Both the position numbers and the translations under genes were made by a program. From Bordetella parapertussis (lineage in GTDB: Bacteria; Pseudomonadota; Gammaproteobacteria; Burkholderiales; Burkholderiaceae_B), in assembly GCA_943331855.1 (NCBI GenBank), contig CALQNE010000012.1, positions 1-32,674 of the forward strand: a DNA stretch of 32,674 nucleotides, in the 5' to 3' direction. The number at the start of each line of letters is the position of its first letter. Position 1 is the stretch's first letter. Positions 24,460 to 32,056 of this stretch are shown piece by piece. A model generated the notes under the pieces. It saw nothing but the letters and a program-made list of their open reading frames with translations, made no database searches and was not told where the DNA came from.

Positions 24460-25884
24460 ATGATCGATACCATTATTCGCAGTGACCGGGTTGTGACACC
24501 TCAGGGTGTTGGTGCGTATGATATTGCAATCTCAGGCGAGACGATTGCGGCTGTGGCCGCGGTCGGGGCCCTGCCTGTGGGCCCACAAACGCGTCTCATC
24601 GATGCGACGGGCAAGCTCGTTATACCCGGTGGAATCGATCCGCACGTGCATTGCGCCTGGCACATACCAGGCCCAGACGGTATGTCAGGCATGACTGCAC
24701 CACCCGAGGTCGTGAGTCGTGCGGCTTTGTTTGGCGGTACAACCACCATGATTGACTTTGCGCGCTGGATGCATGGCAACACCGTGCAGGGCACGATTGA
24801 GGCGCGTGACAAAGATTGGGTTGGACGTTGTTTTACCGACTTCGCGTATCACTTGATGGTAGAAGGTTTATTTCCGGTCGGCCTAACTGACCAGGTGGCC
24901 GAAGCGATTCAGGCGGGCTATGCGACCGTCAAGATATTCACGACCGATATCACGCCAAGTCGCAAAGGCCGGATGGTTGGTTATGGCGACATCTGGGAAA
25001 TGTTCAAGGTGCTCTCCAAAAATGGTGGCTTGGGTGTGATTCATGCCGAAGACAATGACATCGTGATGCATATGTATGAAAAGCTGTTTCGCGAAGGTCG
25101 CACGGGATTCGAAAACATGGCCGAGGTGCACAACACCTTATCTGAAGACTTGTCGTTTAGACGCGTCATTCGACTGGCAGAAGAAATGAACACTGCCATT
25201 TATATGATGCACGTGAGCGCTGGAACGGGTGTGCAGGCGATCCGTGAGGCACGTTCGCGCGGCAAGCCTGTGTATGGTGAAACGCTCCATCAATATATTT
25301 TGCATACAGCTGAAGACTACAAACTTCCAAATGGGCAGATGTTTCATACCTATCCTTCACTGAAAGGCAAAGAGGATACCGATGCGTTATGGAAAGGGGT
25401 TAGTGAAGATGTGATTCATTCAATCGCAACCGACGAGTTGTGTTGTTCATTGGCAGTCAAAACGCAAGGTAAGCGCATCGACGACACCACAGGCGGCAAC
25501 ACGGGTGTTGAGCCACGCGTTTCGCTGATGTACACAGAGATGGTTGAAAAGCGTGGCTACTCGCTGACGCAATTTGTTGACTTGATCTCTTCGAATGCGG
25601 CTCGCATTTTAGGAATGTATCCGCGCAAAGGTGCAATCGCTGCAGGCAGTGATGCTGATTTGGTGATTTTGGACCCGGGCCTTGCGCGTACGATTCAAAA
25701 TAAAGATTTGCACGAATCAGACTACACCCCTTGGGAGGGGTACCAGGTTGGCGTATGGCCATGTTTGACGATGCTTCGTGGAAAAATCATGGTTGAAGAT
25801 GGCCAGTTCTTTGGCAAGCTGAGCGATGGGCAGTATTTGAAGCGCAAGATCGCGCCTGAGATTCTTGCTGGAGCCAAGCTGTAA
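24460..25884 (+). CDS. Cyclic amidohydrolase (dihydropyrimidinase/hydantoinase-like)
   Basis: A 474-residue metal-dependent amidohydrolase. All metal ligands are in place: His62 and His64 in GGIDPHVH, Lys158 (to be carboxylated) in TVKIF, His195 in VIHAED, His251 in MMHVSAG, and Asp325 in IATDE. The final C-terminal block (GMYPRKGAIAAGSDADLVILDP) is typical of the hydantoinase/dihydropyrimidinase group. Such enzymes open cyclic amides such as hydantoins, dihydropyrimidines or imides. After Asp325 it reads ELCC where dihydropyrimidinases usually have HCP, so the substrate may differ. ATG 24460 has GGAG 8 bases upstream. Its stop overlaps the next gene's start (TAATG), the first of two tight junctions leading to a CobW-type GTPase. 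Confidence 0.92.
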   Translation: MIDTIIRSDRVVTPQGVGAYDIAISGETIAAVAAVGALPVGPQTRLIDATGKLVIPGGIDPHVHCAWHIPGPDGMSGMTAPPEVVSRAALFGGTTTMIDFARWMHGNTVQGTIEARDKDWVGRCFTDFAYHLMVEGLFPVGLTDQVAEAIQAGYATVKIFTTDITPSRKGRMVGYGDIWEMFKVLSKNGGLGVIHAEDNDIVMHMYEKLFREGRTGFENMAEVHNTLSEDLSFRRVIRLAEEMNTAIYMMHVSAGTGVQAIREARSRGKPVYGETLHQYILHTAEDYKLPNGQMFHTYPSLKGKEDTDALWKGVSEDVIHSIATDELCCSLAVKTQGKRIDDTTGGNTGVEPRVSLMYTEMVEKRGYSLTQFVDLISSNAARILGMYPRKGAIAAGSDADLVILDPGLARTIQNKDLHESDYTPWEGYQVGVWPCLTMLRGKIMVEDGQFFGKLSDGQYLKRKIAPEILAGAKL

Positions 25885-26258
25885 TGTCTGTAGAGCAGGC
25901 AAGCAGCTCAACGGCTGCGCTTGGCGCGCTGCTACACGAGAGTGTGCATTATTGGGGTCTGAACTGGCGGGTTGAGGTGACAGCAACCGATACGGTTCAA
26001 CCCGCGGAGATGGCAAGTATTTATTTGTATGACCTGACGGCTGGAGACGCGTTGGTTGGGCTCACGGTAAAGGCGCTCAACGAGCCTGGTCTAATGCGCT
26101 GGCGCATCACTGCGTCGCAGCCTGATCCCGTTACGCTTCGAACCGAACACTATTGTGCCTCCGTGCTGCACGTTCTTCGCACTGTACGACAATTATTAGT
26201 GCCGGCGTTCAGGCCTGGCGATCGTCTCAGAATGGGCGTAGCCTCGTTAGCTGTATGA
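25884..26258 (+). CDS. Unknown 124-residue protein between amidohydrolase and CobW GTPase
   Basis: Not recognised. The ATG shares one base with the amidohydrolase stop (TAATG) and its TGA overlaps the next ATG (ATGA), so translation of all three genes appears coupled. Residues 16-60 (ALLHESVHYWGLNWRVEV then ASIYLYDLTAGDALVGLTV) suggest an alpha/beta fold; the C-terminal part has HYCASVLHVLRTVRQLLV and a short basic tail. No signal peptide or clear metal motif is seen. Position suggests an accessory subunit, assembly factor or modifier for the amidohydrolase. It is a real gene on the strength of both junctions, not on homology. Confidence 0.75.
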   Translation: MSVEQASSSTAALGALLHESVHYWGLNWRVEVTATDTVQPAEMASIYLYDLTAGDALVGLTVKALNEPGLMRWRITASQPDPVTLRTEHYCASVLHVLRTVRQLLVPAFRPGDRLRMGVASLAV

Positions 26259-27271
26259 CACCACTGATTCTCTTAACGGGTTTTTTGGGCAGCGGCAAAA
26301 CAACGTTATTAGCAAGTTTGTTGCGTCGTCCAGCCTTCGCGCACACTGCCGTTATCATGAATGAGTTTGGGGCCGTTGGTCTTGATCACGAGTTGTTAGA
26401 GACCGGTGACGAAACTATGGTCGTGCTGACAAATGGTTGCTTGTGCTGTCGAGTGCAAACGGATCTGGCAAAGACGCTCGCCCAGCTCAGTCAGCGCAGA
26501 GCGCAAGGTCAAGTCTCGTTTGATCGAGTGATCATCGAGACTTCAGGTCTGGCGGATCCTATCCCGATTATTCAGGCATTAACGAGCGATCTATCGATTG
26601 GTAGCGAATTCACGATTGACCGCGTAGTCACGGTAGTAGATGAGTTGTGCGGCGCCCAAGCGGCCGAGCAATATGCTGAGGCGCGTCGTCAAATTGCGAT
26701 GGCCGATGTGATTGTGTTAAGCAAGCAAGATTTGGCGAATGCAGAAGACCGCGTACGCACGGCGTCTGCCATTGATCAATTAAACCAAACTGCGAGCCGC
26801 GTGAGTGGCCCTGACCTTGAACAGGCGTTGACGCAGGTCGCACCTGAGATTTTTGCGCAGGCGGTTGGTCGTTATCGAAGACTCGGTCTTAAAACACGTG
26901 AACATGCGGGTCATGCCCACGGAGCGGGACTCAGTGCCGATCAGATTTATACCTCGATTGAGCTTGTGCAAAAACGGCCGCTCGCGGCGAATGTGATCCC
27001 GCTGTTTCTTGAGGCGTTGGCCACGCATGAAGGTAAGCGTCTGTTGAGGCTTAAAGGTCTTGTCCATATCGCAGAGTTGCCCGAGCGGCCGATGGTGATT
27101 CATGGCGTACAGCACGTGTTTTATCAGCCGACGTGGTTGGAGCGCTGGCCGACCAAGGAACAGAGTACGCGTATTGTGCTCATTGGACATGACTTGTCGC
27201 AAGCTTGGGCGCGGCGTTTGCTCGAGGCGATCGAGGCCGAGGTTGCTGAATTCAGTGCGCAGCCAAACTGA
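26255..27271 (+). CDS. CobW/COG0523-family GTPase (predicted metallochaperone)
   Basis: A 338-residue G3E GTPase. Walker A GFLGSGKT is at 9-16, the metal-binding CxCC motif GCLCC at 61-65 (Cys62, Cys64, Cys65), ETSGLADP at 95-102 as Walker B, and SKQD at 156-159 as the guanine-specificity motif. A His-rich stretch (REHAGHAHG) precedes the C-terminal CobW domain. Family members deliver zinc or other metals to target enzymes with GTP hydrolysis. The start ATG at 26255 overlaps the preceding stop by 4 bases; longer in-frame starts would run deep into that gene. Its operon partner, a binuclear-metal amidohydrolase, is the obvious client. That pairing is inference. Confidence 0.92.
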   Translation: MTPLILLTGFLGSGKTTLLASLLRRPAFAHTAVIMNEFGAVGLDHELLETGDETMVVLTNGCLCCRVQTDLAKTLAQLSQRRAQGQVSFDRVIIETSGLADPIPIIQALTSDLSIGSEFTIDRVVTVVDELCGAQAAEQYAEARRQIAMADVIVLSKQDLANAEDRVRTASAIDQLNQTASRVSGPDLEQALTQVAPEIFAQAVGRYRRLGLKTREHAGHAHGAGLSADQIYTSIELVQKRPLAANVIPLFLEALATHEGKRLLRLKGLVHIAELPERPMVIHGVQHVFYQPTWLERWPTKEQSTRIVLIGHDLSQAWARRLLEAIEAEVAEFSAQPN

Positions 27272-27370
27272 AGCCGCAATCTCGTGATTAATCAAAAATA
27301 TTTTTTCTTCGAATGCGACAAGCGTTAGACTAAGCCTATTGTTTGAATATACACACGGAGTCTATTTATT

Positions 27371-28381
27371 ATGAGTGCAACCAACGCTAAACCTCGCGTC
27401 GCCTTGATCGGTACGGGCGGAACGATTTCTTCGATCGCAAACGACAGCCTGGACGTGCTGGATTATCCAGATGCCAGCCGTAAGGCTCAGCCCGCTGAAA
27501 TCATTGGCCGTACGCCGGAACTGACTCGTTTTGCGGACGTGGTGCCGATTAACTTTCGCGAAGTGGGAAGCACTGCGATTGGCCCCGCAGATTGGCTTGA
27601 ACTTGTTCAATTAATCCATCAAACTGAAGCCCAAAATGGTGGCTTTGACGGCTACGTGATTTTGCATGGCACCGCGACGCTCGAAGAAACTGCTTATTTC
27701 TTGAATCTGACCTTAAAAATAAAGTCGACGGTAGTCCTCGTTGGTGCGCAGCGTCCAGCAAGTGCGGTTAGCACCGATGGCCCTATGAATTTAATCGCAG
27801 CCGTGCGTACGGCCATCGACCCGCTGACGCGTGGTTTGGGTGTGCTGGTGGTATTAAACGATGAAATCCAGGCGGCGCGTGAGGTGACCAAGGTCTCAAC
27901 CTATCGATTGAATACATTTAGAACACCTGATTTTGGTGTGCTGGGTCAGGTTGATGGCGATCGCGTAGTGATTTATCGACATCCGGTTCGCAAGCATACG
28001 GTTGATACCGTGTTTGATGTGCAGGCGCTGAAGAGTTTGCCGCGCGTCGATATTGTGTACGCCTATGGGGGTGCCGACGACGTTGCCATTGAAGCGTTTG
28101 TGGCTGCGGGTGCGCATGGGCTGATCTCTGCGGGTCTGCCACCCGGAATCGCGCCGCCCTTGCAAAACGCGGCCTTTGAGCGCGTGTGCAAAAAAGGCGT
28201 AGTGGTTGTTCAGGCAAACCGCGGTGGCGCGGGTCGCGTTGCTCGGCGGAAATATCTGCGCGATAAAAAAATTGTTGCGTCAGACAACCTAAATGCGCAG
28301 AAGTGTCGAATTTTATTGATGCTGGCGTTAACGGTGACGCAAGATCCCGAGGTAGTGCAGTCGTATTTTGATACGTACTAA
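27371..28381 (+). CDS. Asparaginase-fold amidohydrolase with altered substrate site
   Basis: A 336-residue protein of the type I/II asparaginase family. The nucleophile motif GTGGTISS carries Thr18, HGTATLEETAYFL is at 99-111, and VTKVST holds Lys174. Compared with E. coli AsnB, Thr12, Thr89 and Lys162 are kept (Thr18, Thr101, Lys174). Asp90, which binds the alpha-amino group, is Ala102, and Gln59 is replaced by Thr68. The catalytic machinery is therefore kept while the amino-acid anchor is lost. It is unlikely to be an efficient L-asparaginase; a deaminated or N-substituted amide is more likely. No signal peptide is visible. GGAG lies 10 bases before the ATG. It follows the CobW gene by 99 bases and is convergent with lptF. 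Confidence 0.9.
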   Translation: MSATNAKPRVALIGTGGTISSIANDSLDVLDYPDASRKAQPAEIIGRTPELTRFADVVPINFREVGSTAIGPADWLELVQLIHQTEAQNGGFDGYVILHGTATLEETAYFLNLTLKIKSTVVLVGAQRPASAVSTDGPMNLIAAVRTAIDPLTRGLGVLVVLNDEIQAAREVTKVSTYRLNTFRTPDFGVLGQVDGDRVVIYRHPVRKHTVDTVFDVQALKSLPRVDIVYAYGGADDVAIEAFVAAGAHGLISAGLPPGIAPPLQNAAFERVCKKGVVVVQANRGGAGRVARRKYLRDKKIVASDNLNAQKCRILLMLALTVTQDPEVVQSYFDTY

Positions 28382-28399
28382 AGAGGTGTGGGCCTTGCG

Positions 28400-29518
28400 C
28401 TAAGCAGGGCTCACAACGGGAGGTTTCGGCTCTTTGACGCGCAGGCGATGCCATAAGAGCACTACCGTGAAGGCGGCGAAGATCGCGTGAATGAGCCATA
28501 CGCCGATGACAAAGCGTAATTTTCCATGAATGATCCAACCCTGCGTGATATTGATCAGGTTCATGTAAAGCATGGCGACTAGGCCAGCGATCAGCAAGTC
28601 ACCCGAGCGTCCGATGCGCGGATTCACGGCGCCGAGAGGTATCGCCATCAGAGCAAGATTGAGTGCCGCCAAGGGTAACGCCATGCGCCACATGATCTGG
28701 CCATATGAGCTGTTTTCTCTGTCGCGAATCAGTAATTCTGTGGGGCGCGATCTGCGACTCTCGAGTGTGCTCGCACGCGCTTTTTCAAGGGATTCTTCAG
28801 CATTTTTGCTTTCGATACGTACGCCAAACGCGTCAAACTCGGCAAAACGCATTTCAGAGGTTGAGGGCTTCAGATCGTAGCGATGGCCGGCACCTAATAC
28901 TAAAAAACGATCGCCATTTTCTTCGGTTTCAATTTTGGCGGAGGCTGAGGTGATCAAGGTGAGCCAGTCAGGATCGAGCAGGCGCATAAACACCTGACCC
29001 AAAGGGTTGTCGGTCACGTTGGTCGTGCCTTCGACAAAAAATACACGCGCTCCTTTTTCGGTTTCTAAAAACTGTCCGGGCGTGATTTTTGACAGGTCAG
29101 AGCGCATTTCGTAGCGCGCACGGTACTCCCCAATCTGTCGATTGGCCCAAGGAGTTGCGTAAAGCGTTAAAAAAGAAATGATTGCGGCGATCGGAATGGC
29201 AATGCGCAACACGGGGTTGACCCAATTGACCAGAGACAGGCCACTTGAGAACCAGACGACCATCTCGGATTCGCGATAATTACGGGTGACAGTGGTCAGT
29301 ACACCAATAAAAATAGAGACCGTCAAAATAATGGGTAGCGCAGCGATCAGGGTAAACGTTGCTAAGCCCACCACGACGTCAGCGCCGATTCGCCCTGCGG
29401 CCGCCTCACCGAGTAAGCGTACCAGCACCACGCTAAGCCAAACCACGATCAGAGTCGATAACACCACGCTGAAGTGGTTGGCAATTTCAGAGACAACAGA
29501 ACGCTTAAATAGAGACAT
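28400..29518 (-). CDS. lptF: Lipopolysaccharide export permease LptF
   Basis: A 372-residue inner-membrane protein of the YjgP/YjgQ family. An N-terminal bundle of spans (LSTLIVVWLSVVLVRLL, IILTVSIFIGVL) is followed by a periplasmic beta-jellyroll (about 145-270, containing EKGARVFFVEGTTNVTDNPLGQVFM) and a C-terminal membrane bundle (LPLAALNLALMAIPLGAVNPRIGRSGDLL). NYRESEMVVWFSSGLS is the LptF coupling region for LptB. LptF with LptG and LptB extracts LPS from the inner membrane. The lptG gene normally follows, but the next gene downstream here is the convergent asparaginase-like gene, so lptF stands alone. It is the clearest housekeeping gene in the window. Confidence 0.93.
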   Translation of the reverse strand: MSLFKRSVVSEIANHFSVVLSTLIVVWLSVVLVRLLGEAAAGRIGADVVVGLATFTLIAALPIILTVSIFIGVLTTVTRNYRESEMVVWFSSGLSLVNWVNPVLRIAIPIAAIISFLTLYATPWANRQIGEYRARYEMRSDLSKITPGQFLETEKGARVFFVEGTTNVTDNPLGQVFMRLLDPDWLTLITSASAKIETEENGDRFLVLGAGHRYDLKPSTSEMRFAEFDAFGVRIESKNAEESLEKARASTLESRRSRPTELLIRDRENSSYGQIMWRMALPLAALNLALMAIPLGAVNPRIGRSGDLLIAGLVAMLYMNLINITQGWIIHGKLRFVIGVWLIHAIFAAFTVVLLWHRLRVKEPKPPVVSPA

Positions 29519-29616
29519 TCACGAAATTTAGCATACCCGATCTTTTCGGGCTCAAGATGATGGACTGCGAAAACAAGCTTTATGATGAGATGTCAGATCA
29601 CCTTCTTCGCGCGAAC

Positions 29617-30273
29617 ATGAAAATATTGCTCATCAATCCAAATACGACCCAACGCATTACGGATGCGCTAGTCGCTCAGGCGCAAAAAGCGGTGGGTGCG
29701 AGCGCGCAGGTGATTGGGCTGACGGCGCAAACAGGTCCGGCCATCATTCGTGGCGCCGCAGATAACGTTGTCGCAGAACGGTCAATGCTTGAAATGGCCA
29801 CGAGCCAGTATGCAGGGTATGACGCGGTTGTGTTGGGGGTCTCGATGGATACGGCCTTACAGACGGTCCGGGCAAAGTTGCCAATCCCTGTAGTGGGTAT
29901 GACTGAGGGAGGTCTGTTTACCGCTTGCCTGTTAGGTCAGCGCTTGGGGTGTTTGACCCTGGGCTCACATATGGCGCCTTTGTACGAGCAACTCTCAGCT
30001 AATTACGGCTTGGCAAATCGCATCGCCAAGTGGCATGCACCTGATATCGCTGCCGCCTACGAAATTGGCCCGAATCCCCAAGTTACCGACTTACTTGTCA
30101 GAGAGTGTGACGTGTTGATTGACGACCATCAGGCAGATGTCATCGTGTTGTGTGCAGCCGTTCTTACAGGCTACGCAGCGTGGCTAGCGCCTCGACTGAG
30201 AGTGCCGGTGATTGACGCAATTCAAGCCGCGGCGGTGCAGGCGCTTAGTTTGGCGCGATTAAAGGCATATTGA
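29617..30273 (+). CDS. Asp/Glu/hydantoin racemase-family protein without canonical cysteines
   Basis: A 218-residue protein opening with MKILLINPNTTQRITDAL, the hydantoin/Asp-Glu racemase signature, with VVGMTEGGLFTACLLGQRLGCLTLG in the middle and DVIVLCAAVLTGYAAWL near the end. Canonical members use two cysteines, in ACFGDPG and VLGCAG. Here the first is replaced (GVSMDTAL, no Cys) and the second is moved one residue earlier (Cys179). A standard two-base racemase mechanism is thus doubtful. ATG 29617 fits homologues; earlier in-frame starts at 29590 and 29557 exist, none with a strong ribosome-binding site. It is divergent from lptF. A link to the amidohydrolase set upstream is suggested by family only. 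Confidence 0.85.
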   Translation: MKILLINPNTTQRITDALVAQAQKAVGASAQVIGLTAQTGPAIIRGAADNVVAERSMLEMATSQYAGYDAVVLGVSMDTALQTVRAKLPIPVVGMTEGGLFTACLLGQRLGCLTLGSHMAPLYEQLSANYGLANRIAKWHAPDIAAAYEIGPNPQVTDLLVRECDVLIDDHQADVIVLCAAVLTGYAAWLAPRLRVPVIDAIQAAAVQALSLARLKAY

Positions 30274-30411
30274 TGGTCATGGTTTGTCTATGACGAACCT
30301 TATATTAATGCGGGTAAACCCGTATTTCCGTTTTGGGCTGCCTATCAGGACGATGTTTCGTTAAATGAGAAGTCGCCTAATCATGCAAGTTTATTGAGGG
30401 CTCTAAAATAG
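30274..30411 (+). pseudogene. Possible gene remnant downstream of the racemase-like gene
   Basis: After the racemase TGA the same frame stays open for 45 codons to TAG 30409-30411, without any start codon. Its translation looks protein-like (WFVYDEPYINAGKPVFPFWA, then ending SLLRALK). It could be the 3' end of a decayed gene or chance. The family is not recognised. Confidence 0.3.
30309..30334 (+). terminator. Weak intrinsic terminator candidate after the racemase-like gene
   Basis: TGCGGG (30309-30314), loop TAAA and CCCGTA (30319-30324) form a 6-bp stem with one G-U pair, followed by the T-rich run TTTCCGTTTT. Stem and T-run are both short. It lies 36 bases after the stop codon. The site overlaps the possible gene remnant. 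Confidence 0.35.
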
Positions 30412-30494
30412 CCTTACTTTGCTAACCTAGGTCAAGCAGTTAGGGTCCAGAATGAGCTTAACTGTATCCATATCCGTAACCAGAGAGAGTCACA

Positions 30495-31052
30495 GTGCCA
30501 TTGCCAGACAGCATTGAACGCGAGGAAATCCATCAACGCCAGATCACTATGCGGGCCTATCGTCGTGTTGATGGTCTGTATGAGATCGAGGGCCGAGTGG
30601 TCGACAATAAGCCGATTGAGTTCGTGGCGCCCCTCACAAATCGTGTGTTGGCACCTGGCCAATCCATTCACGATCTATGGATTCGGTTAGTCATTGACGA
30701 TGAATTCCTGATCCACGATGTGATTGCGTCATCGGACGCCACACCTTTTGGCATCTGTAAGCAAACGCCGCCAACGCTGGCAGTCTTAAAGGGCGAGCGC
30801 ATTGGTGCAGGATGGTCGAAGTTGGTGCGCTCTAAGTTAAAAGGAGCCGCTAGCTGCACGCATCTGATGGAGCTGCTTGGCCCGATGGCGACAACTGCCT
30901 ACCAAGCCCTCTGGCCTGTGGTGCGTACCCGCCCTGATCCTTTGGACGCAAACGGACGCCCCACCAAAATTGACAGCTGTTATGCGTATGCCAGTAATCG
31001 CGAAGTGACCTTGAAGTTATGGCCGAAGTTTTATGACGGACCTAAACCCTGA
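30495..31052 (+). CDS. DUF2889 family protein
   Basis: A 185-residue protein of unknown function recognised as DUF2889 by REEIHQRQITMRAYRRVDGLYEIEGRVVD at the N-terminus, IHDLWIRLVIDDEFLIHDVIASSDATPFGIC in the middle, and GWSKLVRSKLKGAASCTHLMELLGPMATTAYQ after it. No signal peptide or membrane span is present. The start is a GTG at 30495. In Burkholderiales such genes often sit near acyl-CoA or CoA-transferase genes, as here: the next genes are a CitE-like lyase and a CoA-transferase, with a 94-base gap before the lyase. Function remains unknown. Confidence 0.88.
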   Translation: MPLPDSIEREEIHQRQITMRAYRRVDGLYEIEGRVVDNKPIEFVAPLTNRVLAPGQSIHDLWIRLVIDDEFLIHDVIASSDATPFGICKQTPPTLAVLKGERIGAGWSKLVRSKLKGAASCTHLMELLGPMATTAYQALWPVVRTRPDPLDANGRPTKIDSCYAYASNREVTLKLWPKFYDGPKP

Positions 31053-31146
31053 ATTGCCCCACGCTATACTCAAATCATTAGATAAACAAAGGGATGCGGC
31101 GCGTTGATAAACGATTTGCTGACAGACCTAAAAATGGAGACTTCGA

Positions 31147-32037
31147 ATGCGTTCTTTGTTGTTTGTGCCGGCCGATAGCCCTCGTAAACTTGAAAAATCG
31201 CTGCAAAGCGGCTCAGATGTTCTGATCTTTGATCTTGAAGATGCCGTGTCACCTGCACGCAAAGAAGATGGCCGCGTTGAGCTCGTAAAATTTTTAACGC
31301 AAACAAAAGCCTCCGGAATTAAAACGCCAAAACTGTACGTGCGCGTGAACGCCCTGACGACCGGTATGACACTGGCTGACTTGGGTGCCGTGATGCGCTG
31401 TCGCCCTGATGGGATCGCGTTGCCAAAGTCAACGGGCGCGGCTGATATTGCTTTGCTCGCCGCGTATCTCGAAGCCTTCGAGCACATGTTTCCAACGCAT
31501 AGCGGTGAAGCAACCCAGACCGCAATCTTGCCTATCGTGACAGAAACTGCAGAAGCACTGGCGGGTTTAAACAGCTATAGGGGTGCCTCGCCACGCTTGG
31601 CAGGGTTGATGTGGGGCGCTGAAGATTTAGCGGGCGACATCGGTGCACTGACCAACAAAGATGAAGAGGCGCCTGAGCAATGGACGTCTCCCTTTAATAT
31701 GGTGCGTAATCTCTGTCTGTTTGCCGCCGCTGCCGCAGGCGTCCCCGCGATTGATACGGTACCCACCGATATCAATAATCCCGAGGCCTTGCTGCGTGAA
31801 ACGCGTCGCGCTTATCGTGATGGTTTTTCGGCAAAAGCGGCGATTCATCCGGGTCAGGTGCCTGTGATTAATCAGGCGATGACGCCCGATGCACAAGCGC
31901 AAGAGTGGGCTAAGCGTGTGATTGCGGCCTTTGCCGCCAACACCAGTGTGGGCGTCGCGACGTTAGATGGCAAGATGCTTGACACTCCGCACCTTCGGCT
32001 TGCTAAAAAAATTGTTGCGGCGACACAGCTGAGTTAA
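31147..32037 (+). CDS. HpcH/HpaI aldolase/CitE-family lyase
   Basis: A 296-residue TIM-barrel lyase of the CitE type. SLLFVPADSPRKLEKSLQSG and VLIFDLEDAVSPARKEDGR at the start are diagnostic, VRVNAL holds the substrate-binding Arg66, TETAEAL the metal-binding Glu133, and WGAEDLAGDIGAL the metal-binding Asp160. Members without the other citrate-lyase subunits cleave malyl-CoA, citramalyl-CoA or related 3-hydroxyacyl-CoAs. GGAG lies 7 bases before the ATG. A CoA-transferase gene follows after 19 bases, so together they likely activate and cleave a hydroxy-dicarboxylic acid such as a (citra)malate-type compound. The exact substrate is inferred only from the pair. Confidence 0.9.
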   Translation: MRSLLFVPADSPRKLEKSLQSGSDVLIFDLEDAVSPARKEDGRVELVKFLTQTKASGIKTPKLYVRVNALTTGMTLADLGAVMRCRPDGIALPKSTGAADIALLAAYLEAFEHMFPTHSGEATQTAILPIVTETAEALAGLNSYRGASPRLAGLMWGAEDLAGDIGALTNKDEEAPEQWTSPFNMVRNLCLFAAAAAGVPAIDTVPTDINNPEALLRETRRAYRDGFSAKAAIHPGQVPVINQAMTPDAQAQEWAKRVIAAFAANTSVGVATLDGKMLDTPHLRLAKKIVAATQLS

Positions 32038-32056
32038 AGACTCAAGGCGAATATTG

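Noticed and set aside
26780..27295. 171-codon minus-strand open frame opposite the CobW gene
   Set aside because: It is fully antisense to a conserved GTPase and has no domain features.
27325..27353. TTAGAC, 17 bases, TATACA as a promoter for the asparaginase-like gene
   Set aside because: The -10 box is acceptable but the -35 box matches only two consensus bases.
27918..28538. 206-codon minus-strand open frame across the asparaginase-like gene and the end of lptF
   Set aside because: It is antisense to a gene with clear family motifs, is rich in His, Arg, Gln and Ala typical of shadow frames, and has no recognisable domain.
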